From Chionis minor (Eukaryota; Chordata; Aves; Charadriiformes; Chionididae): 64,000 nt of DNA. Shown here piece by piece: positions 47,701-55,859 of the stretch. Every line of letters begins with the position of its first letter. Position 1 is the first letter of the stretch. The translations under genes were made by a program, and so were the position numbers. The notes beneath the pieces are model-generated. The model worked only from the letters and a program-made list of their open reading frames with translations, made no database searches and had not been told where the DNA came from. The stretch is taken from positions 579,476 through 643,475 of the forward strand of contig VZSF01001143.1 of NCBI GenBank assembly GCA_013398295.1, given 5' to 3'.

Positions 47701-48547
47701 GACAGCCAAAATGATAAACTGAATCACAACCTCACTCATGACCTTCCAAAAAAAAAAAAAAAAAACCAAAAAAACCCAAAAAAACAAATGCAGCTTAACA
47801 AGCAAGGAAATAAAACACTTTTTAACTTATCCGAGGCTCGTGGGGAAAAAGCAAACTCGTTTCCTGCATAAAGCAAAACTTCTCCACCACACACACACAA
47901 AGTTAACGCACTCGTATTTTTAAAAGATGAGTATTTTTACAGCCACGCCTCCAGCATCTACCGGCAGGCAGCTGGAAGCAAACCTGAACACACCCGAGAA
48001 CCCGTCAATGAGAAGCCAGCACCCTTTTTACGGGGGCGCCCCTATTTCGGGGTGTCTCCACAGCCACCTCACGGAAAGTAACTTTATTCCCGAACACGCT
48101 AACTTTATTCACACCGGCAGCGACGCGCCTTGCGCAAAGGACGGCTCGGCGCTCGGCTCGTAGGCTGCGTACGAGGGAGGAGCCCGGGCCGAGGGGCACG
48201 CCGCCCCCGGCACGGCAAACCGGCCCCTCCGCCGCGCTCACGGGCCTCCGGAGCCGCTGGACGCGGACGGCCGCTGCCGGGGTCCCGGGCCATCCCCCAG
48301 CGACAGCACCGCCCGCGCCGCAACCCCATGGCGGCCGGCGCACGGTGCGCGGAAAGGCTGGCACGGTGCAGAGGGCTCCGCGTGGAGGCGAGGGGAAACG
48401 AAAGCGCTTCCCGAGGGCCGGGCCGCGGTGGGCTGCTGAGGGGAAAGAGGGTTCTCCCAGGACTTTACCTTTCCTGGAGCCCTGGCTGCTACCGGTTGGG
48501 GGCTCCCCGGGCTCGGCGGCACCGGCGAAAGCTGGGAACAGGGCCAT
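14591..48547 (-). CDS. NRDE2: NRDE-2 homologue, nuclear exosome regulator; 14 exons, 1171 aa
   Basis: NRDE2 is a nuclear-speckle protein. In mammals it binds the helicase MTR4 and limits recruitment of the exosome, protecting mRNAs and splicing. The - strand exons join with consistent phases to 1171 residues plus stop (human 1164). Visible parts are the start MALFPAFAG, the ELDWLSNPSF motif (27-36), a Ser/Lys/His-rich tail (about 64-137, a probable nuclear signal), the KPDPANWAYKSLYRGDIARY block (about 169-189) corresponding to the human MTR4-binding region, an acidic linker (562-573), then the helical NRDE-2/HAT-like repeat body, including HPNNPELWKKYLLFCQSQF, EFFEPFWDSGEP and CPLLWRMYLNFL, to the end at LDLLLEV. 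The ATG has a strong context (G at -3 and +4). No disruption is seen. Introns range from 201 bases to 7.3 kb. Confidence 0.96.
15374..15445 (-). CDS. NRDE2: NRDE2 exon 13 (24 codons)
   Basis: A long T tract and CACACAG form the acceptor; the donor is GTAAGT. It encodes ASLGKKEKSKGLFYKALQNC then PWAK. The Lys-rich part is written with A7 and A6 runs. This short exon matches the human family at this spot and keeps phase with exons 12 and 14. Confidence 0.92.
16222..16260. repeat. A-rich tract with CCC spacers in NRDE2 intron 12
   Basis: Repeated A5-A7 runs are separated by C or CCC. This is simple sequence. Confidence 0.6.
16604..17462 (-). mobile_element. CR1 LINE fragment, 5'-truncated, in NRDE2 intron 12
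   Basis: On the + strand it begins with the reverse complement of a CR1 3' tail (CAGAATCACAGG then TTGGTTGGAAGGGACCT). It continues through the CR1 3' UTR and the end of the reverse transcriptase. Read on the - strand, LGPVPFNIFVNDLD is the recognisable RT segment. Frames are broken, so this is a dead copy lying sense to NRDE2. Confidence 0.85.
18480..20193 (+). mobile_element. CR1 LINE fragment, about 1.7 kb, in NRDE2 intron 12
   Basis: It is a forward-oriented CR1 with RT remnants: YLDFCKAFD (palm motif A area) and LGPIPFNIFINDL, then the 3' region ending CCCTTCCAACCTCAACC and ATTCTGTGATTTTGTG. Stops and frameshifts show it is inactive. The catalytic FADD-type box is not recognisable. It is antisense to NRDE2 and opposite to the copy 1 kb away. 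Confidence 0.88.
20716..20854 (-). CDS. NRDE2: NRDE2 exon 12
   Basis: The acceptor is GTTTCAG and the donor is GTAAGA. It encodes ADVGEIHSTIPETGLTNRIV to CPLLWRMYLNFL, a conserved HAT-like repeat. Confidence 0.95.
22855..23010 (+). mobile_element. Ancient MIR/CORE-like SINE remnant in NRDE2 intron 11
   Basis: ATTCTGCCACTGACTCACC, a CTTCCCTAGC-like segment, CTTCATCTGCAAAATGAGAA then GATAGCATTCTCTCC follow the order of the MIR core (tctgccact, cctcatctgtaaaatggg, gatag). It is heavily diverged, about 45 bases before the exon 11 donor on the NRDE2 strand. Confidence 0.6.
23057..23985 (-). CDS. NRDE2: NRDE2 exon 11 (largest exon)
   Basis: The acceptor is CCCTGCAG and the donor is GTAATA. It encodes about 310 residues of the C-terminal helical repeats, from VLQCLQTKNKKKLKAQ through LEWLLGNIDDARKVFDTAL to RKKLIENVQ. 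Its 929 bases are uninterrupted, and it is the most conspicuous coding stretch of the gene. Confidence 0.97.
25003..25389 (-). CDS. NRDE2: NRDE2 exon 10
   Basis: The acceptor is GTTTTAG and the donor is GTAATT. It has 129 whole codons, from VLFDDLGPSLIQLSNPDLQ to LSMCWLQYEISK. It includes the conserved FLQFLGVP and MDENNVFD motifs. Confidence 0.95.
26091..26269 (-). CDS. NRDE2: NRDE2 exon 9 (acidic linker)
   Basis: The acceptor is TTTTTAG and the donor is GTCATT. It encodes the acidic run DDDDEEEEIDED, then QEIKDKTLPKWHIWLDIEYS and RHWLPWRPDKTKK. The GA-rich acidic codons form a short low-complexity tract. Confidence 0.95.
28322..28442 (-). CDS. NRDE2: NRDE2 exon 8
   Basis: The acceptor is AACAACAG and the donor is GTATGC. 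It encodes VEFFEPFWDSGEPRIGEKG then ARGWKAWMHQQEKGGW. This Trp-rich segment is among the best conserved parts of the family. Confidence 0.95.
29015..29095 (+). mobile_element. Possible MIR-like SINE remnant in NRDE2 intron 7
   Basis: CCCAGGGTTCTAGTTCTAAC, TTTGTCACTGCC and CTTTAGATTCATTAATTCC resemble amniote MIR in order, but the match is partial. Confidence 0.3.
29678..29757. repeat. Two A homopolymers in NRDE2 intron 7
   Basis: An A17 run (29678-29694) and an A16 run (29742-29757) lie 47 bases apart. On the NRDE2 transcript strand they are U tracts. Confidence 0.8.
30427..30560 (-). CDS. NRDE2: NRDE2 exon 7
   Basis: The acceptor is TTTACAG and the donor is GTAGCA. It encodes IFIQQCHFLRQAGHSEKAVS then LFQALIDFTFFKPDSV to LPTRGQ. 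The exon is not marked by any ATG frame and was placed by family resemblance and by phase closure with exons 6 and 8. Confidence 0.93.
30561..33968 (-). other. NRDE2 intron 6 (3.4 kb), no recognised element
   Basis: AT-rich intronic DNA with small homopolymer runs (for example A tracts near 32645 and 33169). No LINE, RNA gene or further exon was recognised. Confidence 0.5.
33969..34371 (-). CDS. NRDE2: NRDE2 exon 6
   Basis: The acceptor is TTTTAAG and the donor is GTGAGG. It encodes DELMRGPSPYASKGEQ to HPLLPGTEEATL and ends one base into the next codon. It carries several HAT-like repeats (LKLARLKICTEFWEP, NNPELWKKYLLFC). Confidence 0.95.
34573..35035 (-). CDS. NRDE2: NRDE2 exon 5
   Basis: The acceptor is CTTCTAAG and the donor is GTATGT. 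It encodes YKRRGESCLGIDARKQCITW through EVNPLGIYDPSTTVWLQGKG and ends NAWMEFVSFQ. ENPRDVNAWMEF is the first HAT/TPR-like helix pair of the NRDE-2 domain. Confidence 0.95.
36150..36240 (-). mobile_element. Possible MIR-like SINE remnant in NRDE2 intron 4
   Basis: GGGCACTTGCCCAAAGATGA, then CAGAACCCAGGATTTCTGAC and CCCCATGCTGCC, resembles the reverse complement of an amniote MIR-type SINE (cttgcccaaggtcacac, gaacccaggagtcctgac). Confidence 0.45.
36520..36669 (-). CDS. NRDE2: NRDE2 exon 4
   Basis: The acceptor is TTCTTCAG and the donor is GTACGA. It encodes LDKKTLNLASERFVWLDDIR to SLYRGDIA. It holds the first part of the block that in human NRDE2 binds MTR4. Confidence 0.94.
38789..39013 (-). 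CDS. NRDE2: NRDE2 exon 3 (Ser/Lys-rich)
   Basis: The acceptor is CCAAGCAG and the donor is GTATGT. It encodes ATSRSELSGESDTDESLKQ followed by a Lys/His tract (KKRKKKKKKHHHYKK) and SSSSESD. It is low-complexity and basic, likely a nuclear localisation segment, and easily mis-called by gene predictors. Confidence 0.92.
39902..39959. repeat. A/C-rich simple sequence in NRDE2 intron 2
   Basis: ACACACAC and CCCCAAACC-type words without G or T dominate. It is low-complexity, with the open frame across it being a by-product. Confidence 0.6.
41020..41128 (-). CDS. NRDE2: NRDE2 exon 2
   Basis: The acceptor is CCTGCAG and the donor is GTAGAA. It encodes ELDWLSNPSFSTEDALLL then HQRTTEVANLVPEKSPLI. ELDWLSNPSF is the conserved N-terminal motif of vertebrate NRDE2. 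No ATG-initiated frame marks this exon, so it was placed by homology and phase. Confidence 0.9.
44168..44242 (-). mobile_element. Possible MIR-like SINE remnant in NRDE2 intron 1
   Basis: GTTAAATAATTTGCCTTCAG, TCATACAGAATT then ATTCAGAATTCGAGACT resembles the reverse complement of MIR (ttaacttgcccaaggtcacacagc, gattcgaacc). Confidence 0.35.
47748..47790. repeat. Poly(A) run followed by A7/CCC units
   Basis: An A18 run is followed by CC-A7-CCC-A7-C, near the 5' end of NRDE2 intron 1. Confidence 0.7.
48469..48547 (-). CDS. NRDE2: NRDE2 exon 1 (coding part)
   Basis: It encodes MALFPAFAGAAEPGEPP then TGSSQGSRK, followed by donor GTAAAG at 48468. The start lies inside the CpG island. The conserved first nine residues fix the initiation codon. 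Confidence 0.95.
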
Positions 48548-48602
48548 GTCTCAGCTTACCGCCGCTACTATCTGCCCGAAGTGCCCCGCGGAGCGACGGG
48601 GT

Positions 48603-48613
48603 AAGATGGCGCC
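48603..48613 (+). promoter_or_regulatory. YY1-like site
   Basis: AAGATGGCGCC matches the AAnATGGCGnC core of YY1 sites common near housekeeping start sites. It lies about 60 bases upstream of the NRDE2 ATG. Confidence 0.6.
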
Positions 48614-48624
48614 GCGGCGCCGAG

Positions 48625-48642
48625 CCTACTGGGAGATGTAGT
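48625..48642 (-). promoter_or_regulatory. ZNF143/STAF-like site
   Basis: On the - strand the sequence ACTACATCTCCCAGTAGG closely resembles the ACTACAAnTCCCAG core of ZNF143 sites, which are frequent in housekeeping promoters. It lies about 80-95 bases upstream of the NRDE2 ATG, between two YY1-like sites. Confidence 0.6.
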
Positions 48643-48660
48643 GCGGCCGCCCGACTTCCC

Positions 48661-48671
48661 AAAATGGCGGC
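48661..48671 (+). promoter_or_regulatory. Second YY1-like site
   Basis: AAAATGGCGGC is a second match to the YY1 core in the same orientation, about 58 bases from the first. Confidence 0.5.
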
Positions 48672-49079
48672 GGGAGCTGCCGGTTGCTCTGAGGCGAGAG
48701 TGACTTAGTGGTGGGGCCGCGGTGGGCGTCCGGCCTTCTCCAGGCCTCCGCGCATCTTGCGCCTGCCGCCATCGCCAGTGAGGGGACTGGAGGAGGGAAC
48801 TGCGGGGGGAAGAGGAGGGAATGAGCTTTCCAGAGCCAACCTTTCTTTCCCCACCATCCTGTCATCCCTCATGGGGTGCACTGGTGGCTGTGGGGAGGAC
48901 AAATACCTGCGAAGCATCTCCTAGAGACTGGAATGCTCGGCTCTGTAACAGAGAATGTTGTAAGAAGCCATGGTTCTTTTTGTTGGTATCTGCTGAATGT
49001 TTGAAGGCCTGTCTAGCCAGACAGCCCGTCTCAAACGCCAGTAGCGAGGGCTAAGGGAAGAAATGACCTCCTGCAGTTA

Positions 49080-50065
49080 GTCCATCCGTCCATTATAAAC
49101 CTCCTGACCAGGGTGTCACCCATCGTGTTTAATGGCATCCACGAGCTTGCCCTCCATAAAGGAACTAGGAAAGTAATTTTTTATGCTTTTACACTTTGCA
49201 CCTTCTTGGGCAGGGTGTTCCACATTTTAATTATGTACTGTCTGAAACAGTATCTCCTTTTTGTCTCAACCCCAGGGCCTGATTCATGGGATCATAGAAT
49301 GGTTAGAGTTGGAAGCAACCTTAAAGATGGCCTAGTTCCAACCCTCCTGTCCCCCATCTTGCATTGTGCAGGAAAATAAGCGTCCCTATTTGTTTTCTCT
49401 GCAAAATTTTATACACGGTGAAGATACTTCAGTATTCTCCTTTCTGGAGTGAAAAGTCTGCTGGTTTTCTTCATATATTAAAGCCACTGCATAGTGTTCT
49501 CCATGTTGAATTTCTTTAGTTTTTCTAACTCCTACACTAATACTACTGCACGACCAGAATCTCATGTAGCGATTATGCCATAGGTGTACATTTGGTTTAG
49601 GAATTATATGGAATTACAATGACTCGTTTGTTTTCTGCTTCCTTCCCAGTAGCTTCTGGTCATTCTGTTAAGCTTTTGGCCTCTACTGCGCTACAGTGTC
49701 TCTTAAGAGCCCATTCCTGAGTGGCAAAAGATAATAGGCAACTATTGTGCATAGATGTTAGGATTAGCTGCCCTATAAACACTGCTTCACACTTACCGAG
49801 CTGGTTTTTTCAGTCATTTCACAATTTATTTCTGAAATACCTCAGCAGCCTTTCTCAGTGAGCTTTCTACTTGATTATCCTGAATACTTTTGCACCATCG
49901 GCAGACTTTGTCAACTCTATGTTCACTGCAGTTTGCAGCCTTTTTGTAGATGTTGAACAGTCAGATCTGGAGGAATCCCGCTGGTGACTTCTTCCTTTAG
50001 AAAACCACACAAATACTTCTTAACCCTTGTTTCCTACCTTTAATTTGCTATAAATCTATAAAATG
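49080..50065 (-). mobile_element. Ancient CR1/L3-type LINE, antisense, split by a younger CR1 piece
   Basis: Phrases on the + strand are colinear with the reverse complement of old amniote CR1 (crocodile/turtle type): TTGCACCATCGGCAGACTTT, AGATGTTGAACAGTCAGAT, CTGGAGGAATCCCGCTGG and CTTAACCCTTGTTTCCTACC. Divergence is high, so the outer borders are approximate and the family name is uncertain. Confidence 0.6.
49288..49372 (-). mobile_element. Short CR1 3'-end fragment
   Basis: GGGATCATAGAATGGTTAG followed by AGTTGGAAGCAACCTTAAAG is the reverse complement of the typical CR1 3' end with its ATTCTATGAT tail. It seems inserted in older LINE sequence. Confidence 0.75.
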
Positions 50066-52120
50066 CTATTCATTTTTATCAACAGGAGAGAAGAATATAA
50101 GCACAGAGAGAATCTACGTACAGAGAGAAGAGCATTCAGGTCATGGACACCGATAGTCTGGAAGTCATCAAAGAGTGGGGCCTGATTGCCTACTTGGAAA
50201 AAACAGACTTTAAAATGTATGCTCACATACTCATGTGGAGCAATATTTTTGTTCAAGCCTGTTAACATCTATCAAGTTTTGTAGTAAAACATTAGAATGT
50301 GGAAAATTCGGTATGTAATTTATAGAAATATATTTCTGCCTAGAACTGACAGAGGATAGGGAAAAAAAATCTAAAAGAAGAACATTACCGATTTGTGACC
50401 AAATTCTGAAGAGACAATTAAAAAAAATTATCTTGTCACATGTGCTTTTTAGCCTTTTTCCTGAGAAGAGAAAACCTATATAATTATGCAACCTGAACAA
50501 GCATTTGTCTTTCTGTCTGCCTTGCATAATTTCTCCAGTGACCAGTTTCAACCAAATTTAACAGGAGGTTACAGGTTATTACATTACTGCAAATTACATG
50601 AAAACAGGTGGCAACGCAAAGCAGGATTTTCAGTGGGAGGAAAACTCTAGTGTGCATGCAGCTCATACTGGGAGTCTAACCTATTGGGAAAGTTGAGTCA
50701 GAACTCTCCTGGAAGTATTTGTTATAACCTTATTTGGATAGTTATTGATACTTGTAAATGCATTTATTCTGCATACCTCAGCACTGGGAAAACTGCCACC
50801 TATCTACAGAAAATTCATTATTTCCCTATTCTCTTACAAACCAGACTCAAAACCCTTTCAAGATAATGATGCTCTAGATGCAGGATAAACTAAATGGATT
50901 TCATAATGAAAGCATTTAGTTTATTTGCTGAATGTCATTATTCACATTGTCTCTCAGCTGCTCATAGTGATGGTAGCTAACATCTCAACAAAGAGAATAC
51001 AGAAAATACACTTTTTGAGATTAAAGCAAATGACCAAAGAGAGAGTTTATAAGAATTCTATATACAGATTTATGCCCTGCATCCCTGGAAATGAGCCCCA
51101 ATTACAGATAAAGAGAGGGATAAATCAACAAAGGGTGTTATTATTGTTGCCATACATATATTACTGTGACATTAAAAACAAAAACAAAACCCACACCGTA
51201 TTTAACACTACCCCATAAATGCAGACAGTATTTCCCATTGCCACAAGCAGAAGTTAAACTTGTGTTAATGTTGCTTTTAGATTATTGCATTTATTTGTAC
51301 AAGTAGTTCCTATGTATCATCAGTAGAAATTGGCTATGTAGTAAAATCTTCTACATTGACATCTCCTTGACTTACTGAGTGAGCAATGCCCATTCTGATG
51401 AAATGTAGTTTTCTGCGATGTCTTTAGCCCCGTGCCTAACAAGTTATATTTTGCAGCTTTTGTCTTGAAACTCTGCAAAATGCATTTTAATGATGTTATA
51501 TGAATACTTTACTAAGCCTTTACAGGCAAAAAGTACTATTATAAATAAATTGTTGGCCTCAATTCAGTTTAGCCAAGCCGTTTCTTAGGATTTCGTGAAA
51601 AACCTGACCAAAACACCTCTTGATATCTAGAATAAAGTTACCTGAAACACTCAGCATTGTTTCCTCAGTTCTGTCCTAACAACAGCAAACCATCAAGCCT
51701 TTTACAATATGGATAAAACCACAGCAGCTGTATAAAACAAGAGTTCCTTGTTAATAATAAGGAACAAACTAACTAACTAGAGGAACTAACAAGTTCCTTT
51801 CTTAACAACACGCTTGTCTGCTTTTTACATTATATCTACCTATTTAATATATTAAATTCTGGTGTAGTTAATATTTTTACCAATAATCCATTTTAAGGTT
51901 TTTTTCTTTGGTGGGGATTTTTCTTTGGAAAGCCTTACGGTGAGTAATGTACTGAACTGCCTAAGCAGGTGGAGAGTGATAGTTTTCAGTAGATTTGGGA
52001 CTTGAGAGCTTTTGTGTATTTTGACCGAAATCATAACTTTCTGTTTAGGGACAAACCCCCACCTCTCATCAGGCCCATAACATTTTCCTTGTTACAACAA
52101 AACTGTAGTAGATAATTTGT
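50066..52120. other. Intergenic, nothing recognised
   Basis: AT-rich DNA without known repeat, coding or RNA signatures. Open frames are short and without motifs. Confidence 0.5.
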
Positions 52121-52129
52121 GACTTCCAC

Positions 52130-53580
52130 GAAACGGGTGCCATGTGAGGCAGTAATTTGGGGCCCTTCACCAGGCTCTGAAAGGTGTGCTAGTTTGGTTC
52201 TTGGCCTCACACGCTCACATTTTGTGCTCTCGTGCTCTCCACACCCTCACTTTACAGCCCGTGATGTCACGCCTCTCCTAGCTTTCATTTTTTCTGTTGC
52301 TTCTCCACGCTTCCTACTTCCTCCGTAGTAAATCCCGTAGGTAGTTCTTCCTTCCGCTCCGATGATCAAGGAGCCCCTGCTCCCTGCAAGGAGCTAGGGG
52401 TGGCTTCACCTCTGCAAGATAGCGAGACCCCGTCCTCTTTACAAAAGAGGGTTTGTTCTCATATGCAAAAACTTACGGAACAAGCCTTATAGTACAACAC
52501 TACAAACAGTGTAATTTAAAGCGTACGCAGTGGATACCTTGAATAAAAGCATCAGAAATAAAGGCAACCATTTTGAGTCAGGGCTGCATGGCACTTATTT
52601 AAAGAAGTAAGCATCCCTAAAATATGGTAAAATTTTGTAAGACTGTAAAGAGCAGAGGTCACATTAGGGAGGACACGAAATGGATTCTGAACGCGCAGCT
52701 AGAGGGACAACTGGATGTATTCACGTGCGCCGCCTTTGGCTCCCCGGAACAATCCCTTGGATTAGCAGGCTTCCACCTCCGTGCTCCACCAGCCTGTTCA
52801 AACCTCCACGGCGTGCCGCGTGCTGCCAGCATCGTGGGGCGATGCGCTTGCATCGTCAGCACAAGAACCCTTATGCAGCTTACCCTAATAAGAAAACGTG
52901 GTTTTAATATGACACATTTAGCACGTTCCAGCAGGGAGAGGAACCGGGCAAATGTAAACGGCGGGTGCTATGGCTTTATCTCCCTGCAGTTAAGCCTGTG
53001 GAGCACAACGGGGTTTCCAGTAACACAGGTTCCTGACCTGATGGCGTGCCAAGTTTCCAGCCTTCCTCTACATTTTCCCAGCCCCCTCTCAGGTTTCTTT
53101 CACTGAGAATTCCTTTTGTCTATGCCAGCGCTACTTGGATGTGTTGAGCTCCACCAGGCAATTTTACCAAGGGCTAACTTTTTATTGAGACCCGCTCGAC
53201 TGGCAAAAACGCCCGAGCTTCGGTTTGAGCTCTGTCTGGTGCGACACACTGCCGCTGGGCTGTAACCACAGCACCGTCCCATGGCCGGCCTTGTCCGTGG
53301 AACAGCGCAGAAGAGACGATCTGCTGTTATACTTCCCACCTCTTCACTTGTCCCCACCTCTGCCCTTCACTTGAAGAGGGAGAGGACTGGCCTTCCCCGA
53401 GTCTGGATGTGGCCAGGCAGCCACCACTGCCATGCCGCCGGCTCTCCTCCCTGCCCGCAGTCTTTGCCAGGTCACTGGATTCATGCCGTGAGCATCAGGC
53501 CGGGACATTTCACAGAGGAAACGATGCGGAGCTCTCCATCATCTCACGCTTTGCTGTTGTTTGAGAGAGGCAGCTCGAGA
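52130..53580. other. GC-raised, CpG-containing intergenic block
   Basis: Base composition rises well above the AT-rich flanks, and CpG words recur (for example 52720-52870 and 53200-53310). Open frames of up to 160 codons occur on both strands, but none shows a family motif. It may be a regulatory island, a non-coding RNA locus or an unrecognised repeat. Confidence 0.35.
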
Positions 53581-54438
53581 AGATGTCTTCTAAGAAAAAA
53601 TTCTTCTTTAATGTCTAGATGTTATTCTTCCAATACTCAACATATAATATAAATATATATAAACATAAAATAATTCTACAACTGTCTTTCAAAACCACTT
53701 CTATTGTATTTTTAAAGGGAAATGAGATGACTCATATTTAGCAACAAATTCCAATTACTAACTTTCAGTTTTTAATTATATATTTTATTACATGTGCAGT
53801 AAGTATCCTAGGTGAGGAGATTGTAAAATACTGCTATTAAATTTGACATATGATATTTTCCCCCCAAAGTACCCATTTTGCAGGTCAGTATGTGTATACT
53901 TTCTAGAGTCTTTTATATACAGATTTTGAAAATTATGTTATTGTTCATTGAAAATATACAATTCTACCGCCTTTTTCTCCTTACAATGTATTAAATAATA
54001 CCTGAATAAAATCTTTGCAGTTTAAATTATTAATAAAATATATTAAATCACACAGAATGTTGTTCCTTCAACAGATAAAACTAAACAGAAAATAAGCATA
54101 CATAAGTTGATATTCACAGATGCACTATTGCTAATATTTTTACAAAAGCTCTCAAGCAATCTTTCTAATACTTCAACACAAGTGGTGATTTATTTATTGA
54201 TCCAAGTTCTATCTTGAAAATCTTTAAGTTATGATAAGCATTGGATCAAATGCTTGCTGGGTAGATCAGCTACTGCAGGTATGTTTGTGATGGATGTATG
54301 TAATAATGATAACTGGTCCAGTTTAGATATACGTTCTGATTCTATGCTTTAAAAACCTAAAGGAGATTTTTGCACTTAATTATTCAAGCTGCATGGCAGC
54401 GATGGCCTTGAACTAAAGCCATGGTCAGACTGACCTTG

Positions 54439-54470
54439 CATACACGTATGAAGTTCTTCATACGTGTATG
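54439..54470. repeat. Perfect inverted repeat, 15-bp arms, 2-base loop
   Basis: The arm CATACACGTATGAAG at 54439-54453 is followed by TT and then its exact reverse complement at 54456-54470. A third, related partial copy (GAAGTATGTGTATGC) follows directly. No gene context is visible. Confidence 0.9.
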
Positions 54471-54669
54471 AAGTATGTGTATGCTGTTTCGCAATATGAA
54501 ACAGAAACAGCAGCCAAATTAATATGAAAAAACTTTGTTTCAAAGCCGTACTCTGGATAGGCCTACTAGGTTTTTAGACACAAACCTCAGACTTTGAAAG
54601 TATTTTAACTTCTGCTACAGGTTCATGTATGCATATGTGGATGTAAATCTGTATTTCTATATAGATTAC

Positions 54670-54688
54670 AAAAAAAAAAAAAAAAAAA
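54670..54688. repeat. A19 homopolymer
   Basis: A run of 19 A bases in intergenic DNA, with no retrocopy recognisable upstream. Confidence 0.85.
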
Positions 54689-55859
54689 GAGAGTCTGGAT
54701 ATTGTTCCCAGTGCATTTACTGAGAATTTTGCTCTGAACAAAACTACACCGAGAAGAGGAAGGTGGTAGGTATTCTGCAACCATAAGCAGAGCATTCTGT
54801 TTGCTATAAGTGCCCAGTAGCATTTTATACACGCTTTCTCAGGGTGAAGACTAGAGAATTTTAAGAAATTCTGAATGATCAGAACGTCCTATCTATCCAA
54901 ACCCATGCAAATTTCTTTTTGTAGAGAAACAGAGGCAAGGAGTTTGATTCCTGAAACAAAACTCAACCCAAACCACCCAATCAAAAAAACCACCCCACCC
55001 CTTATTTTTGGCCTATTTTTATATCTTGTGCCCTGGAGGACCACCATGCTGCTTTTTAAAACAACACAGGAATAGATATTCCTGTAAGAAAAATGCATTT
55101 GACATACTGCTTTTATCCTCAAATCAAGCCAAGTGAATGTTACGTGCTTTTCCAACAGAAAACATTCAACTTACTGCATTTTGAAGTGGCTTTGTGGCTT
55201 CATCCTGCATCCAGCAGGCTTCCAGTTACTGTCATAGGGGGTTTTTTTGGTGTCTTGGGATCATAGATCAGATGCTTTAATTTGGGGGAGGTGTAATATC
55301 CCTGATGAATCTTTCAAAATGCAGCCTGTGAAACACAGTTAGCATGCTTAAATAATAAGTATTTAAAAATACATAGGCTACACTGTCTAACAGATGGGAT
55401 TTTCCATGTTCTATTATCCATTTCTTTGTAACTAGTTAGCAAGTCTTTGGCATTTCTCCTGGGTTTCCTGTCTTCTTATGTAAAATCCATGCTAATTTCT
55501 CATTAGACTTTTCCCCCAAATAAAGTTTATCTAGCCATTTGTCCCTAGTCTCTAACCTTTTGTGAACGTAGGTCTGGAAGGGATGGTTTGAGACTGAGTT
55601 CAGGCTTCTCTGCAGAAAACCTTACAAGGTAAGTCTGTTCATATATACCATTTTGAAATTTGTTGGGCTTTTCTACCCACAACTCCTGTTGCAAGACTGT
55701 TCCAAAACCTCGATTTTCCAATGCTTGGACACATCCTGACTTCCTTCTTAATTTCATTCATGCTCTGTTTATATCCATCTGTTTCTGGGCCAGCAGTTTT
55801 CTATGACTTAAATAGCTCCTCGCTTCACCAGGGTGCTAACCTGGTATAATCTATGCACA

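Larger units (their letters stand above)
41129..48468 (-). other. NRDE2 intron 1 (7.3 kb), mostly unrecognised sequence
   Basis: It is AT-rich except for the CpG-island end. It contains a possible MIR remnant near 44.2 kb and an A-rich tract at 47748-47790. A 160-codon open frame (44276-44758, - strand) has no recognisable family. I see nothing else supportable. Confidence 0.5.
48080..48800. promoter_or_regulatory. CpG island, NRDE2 promoter
   Basis: The sequence becomes sharply GC- and CpG-rich around the NRDE2 start codon and the first part of intron 1. No TATA box is apparent. YY1-like and ZNF143-like sites just upstream of the ATG suggest a housekeeping promoter. Open frames across it on the + strand are by-products of GC content. 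Confidence 0.85.
53581..55859. other. Intergenic AT-rich DNA, no gene recognised
   Basis: It contains the inverted repeat at 54439-54470 and the A19 run, and is otherwise unrecognised. AT content is very high from 53640 to 54240. Confidence 0.5.

Noticed and set aside
48130..48708. 192-codon + strand frame across the NRDE2 CpG island
   Set aside because: Arg/Gly/Ala/Pro-rich composition typical of GC-rich islands, antisense to the real NRDE2 exon 1.
52624..53106. 160-codon open frame in the GC-raised block
   Set aside because: No recognisable family or motif, and other frames in the same block are equally open. Kept only as part of the composition finding.
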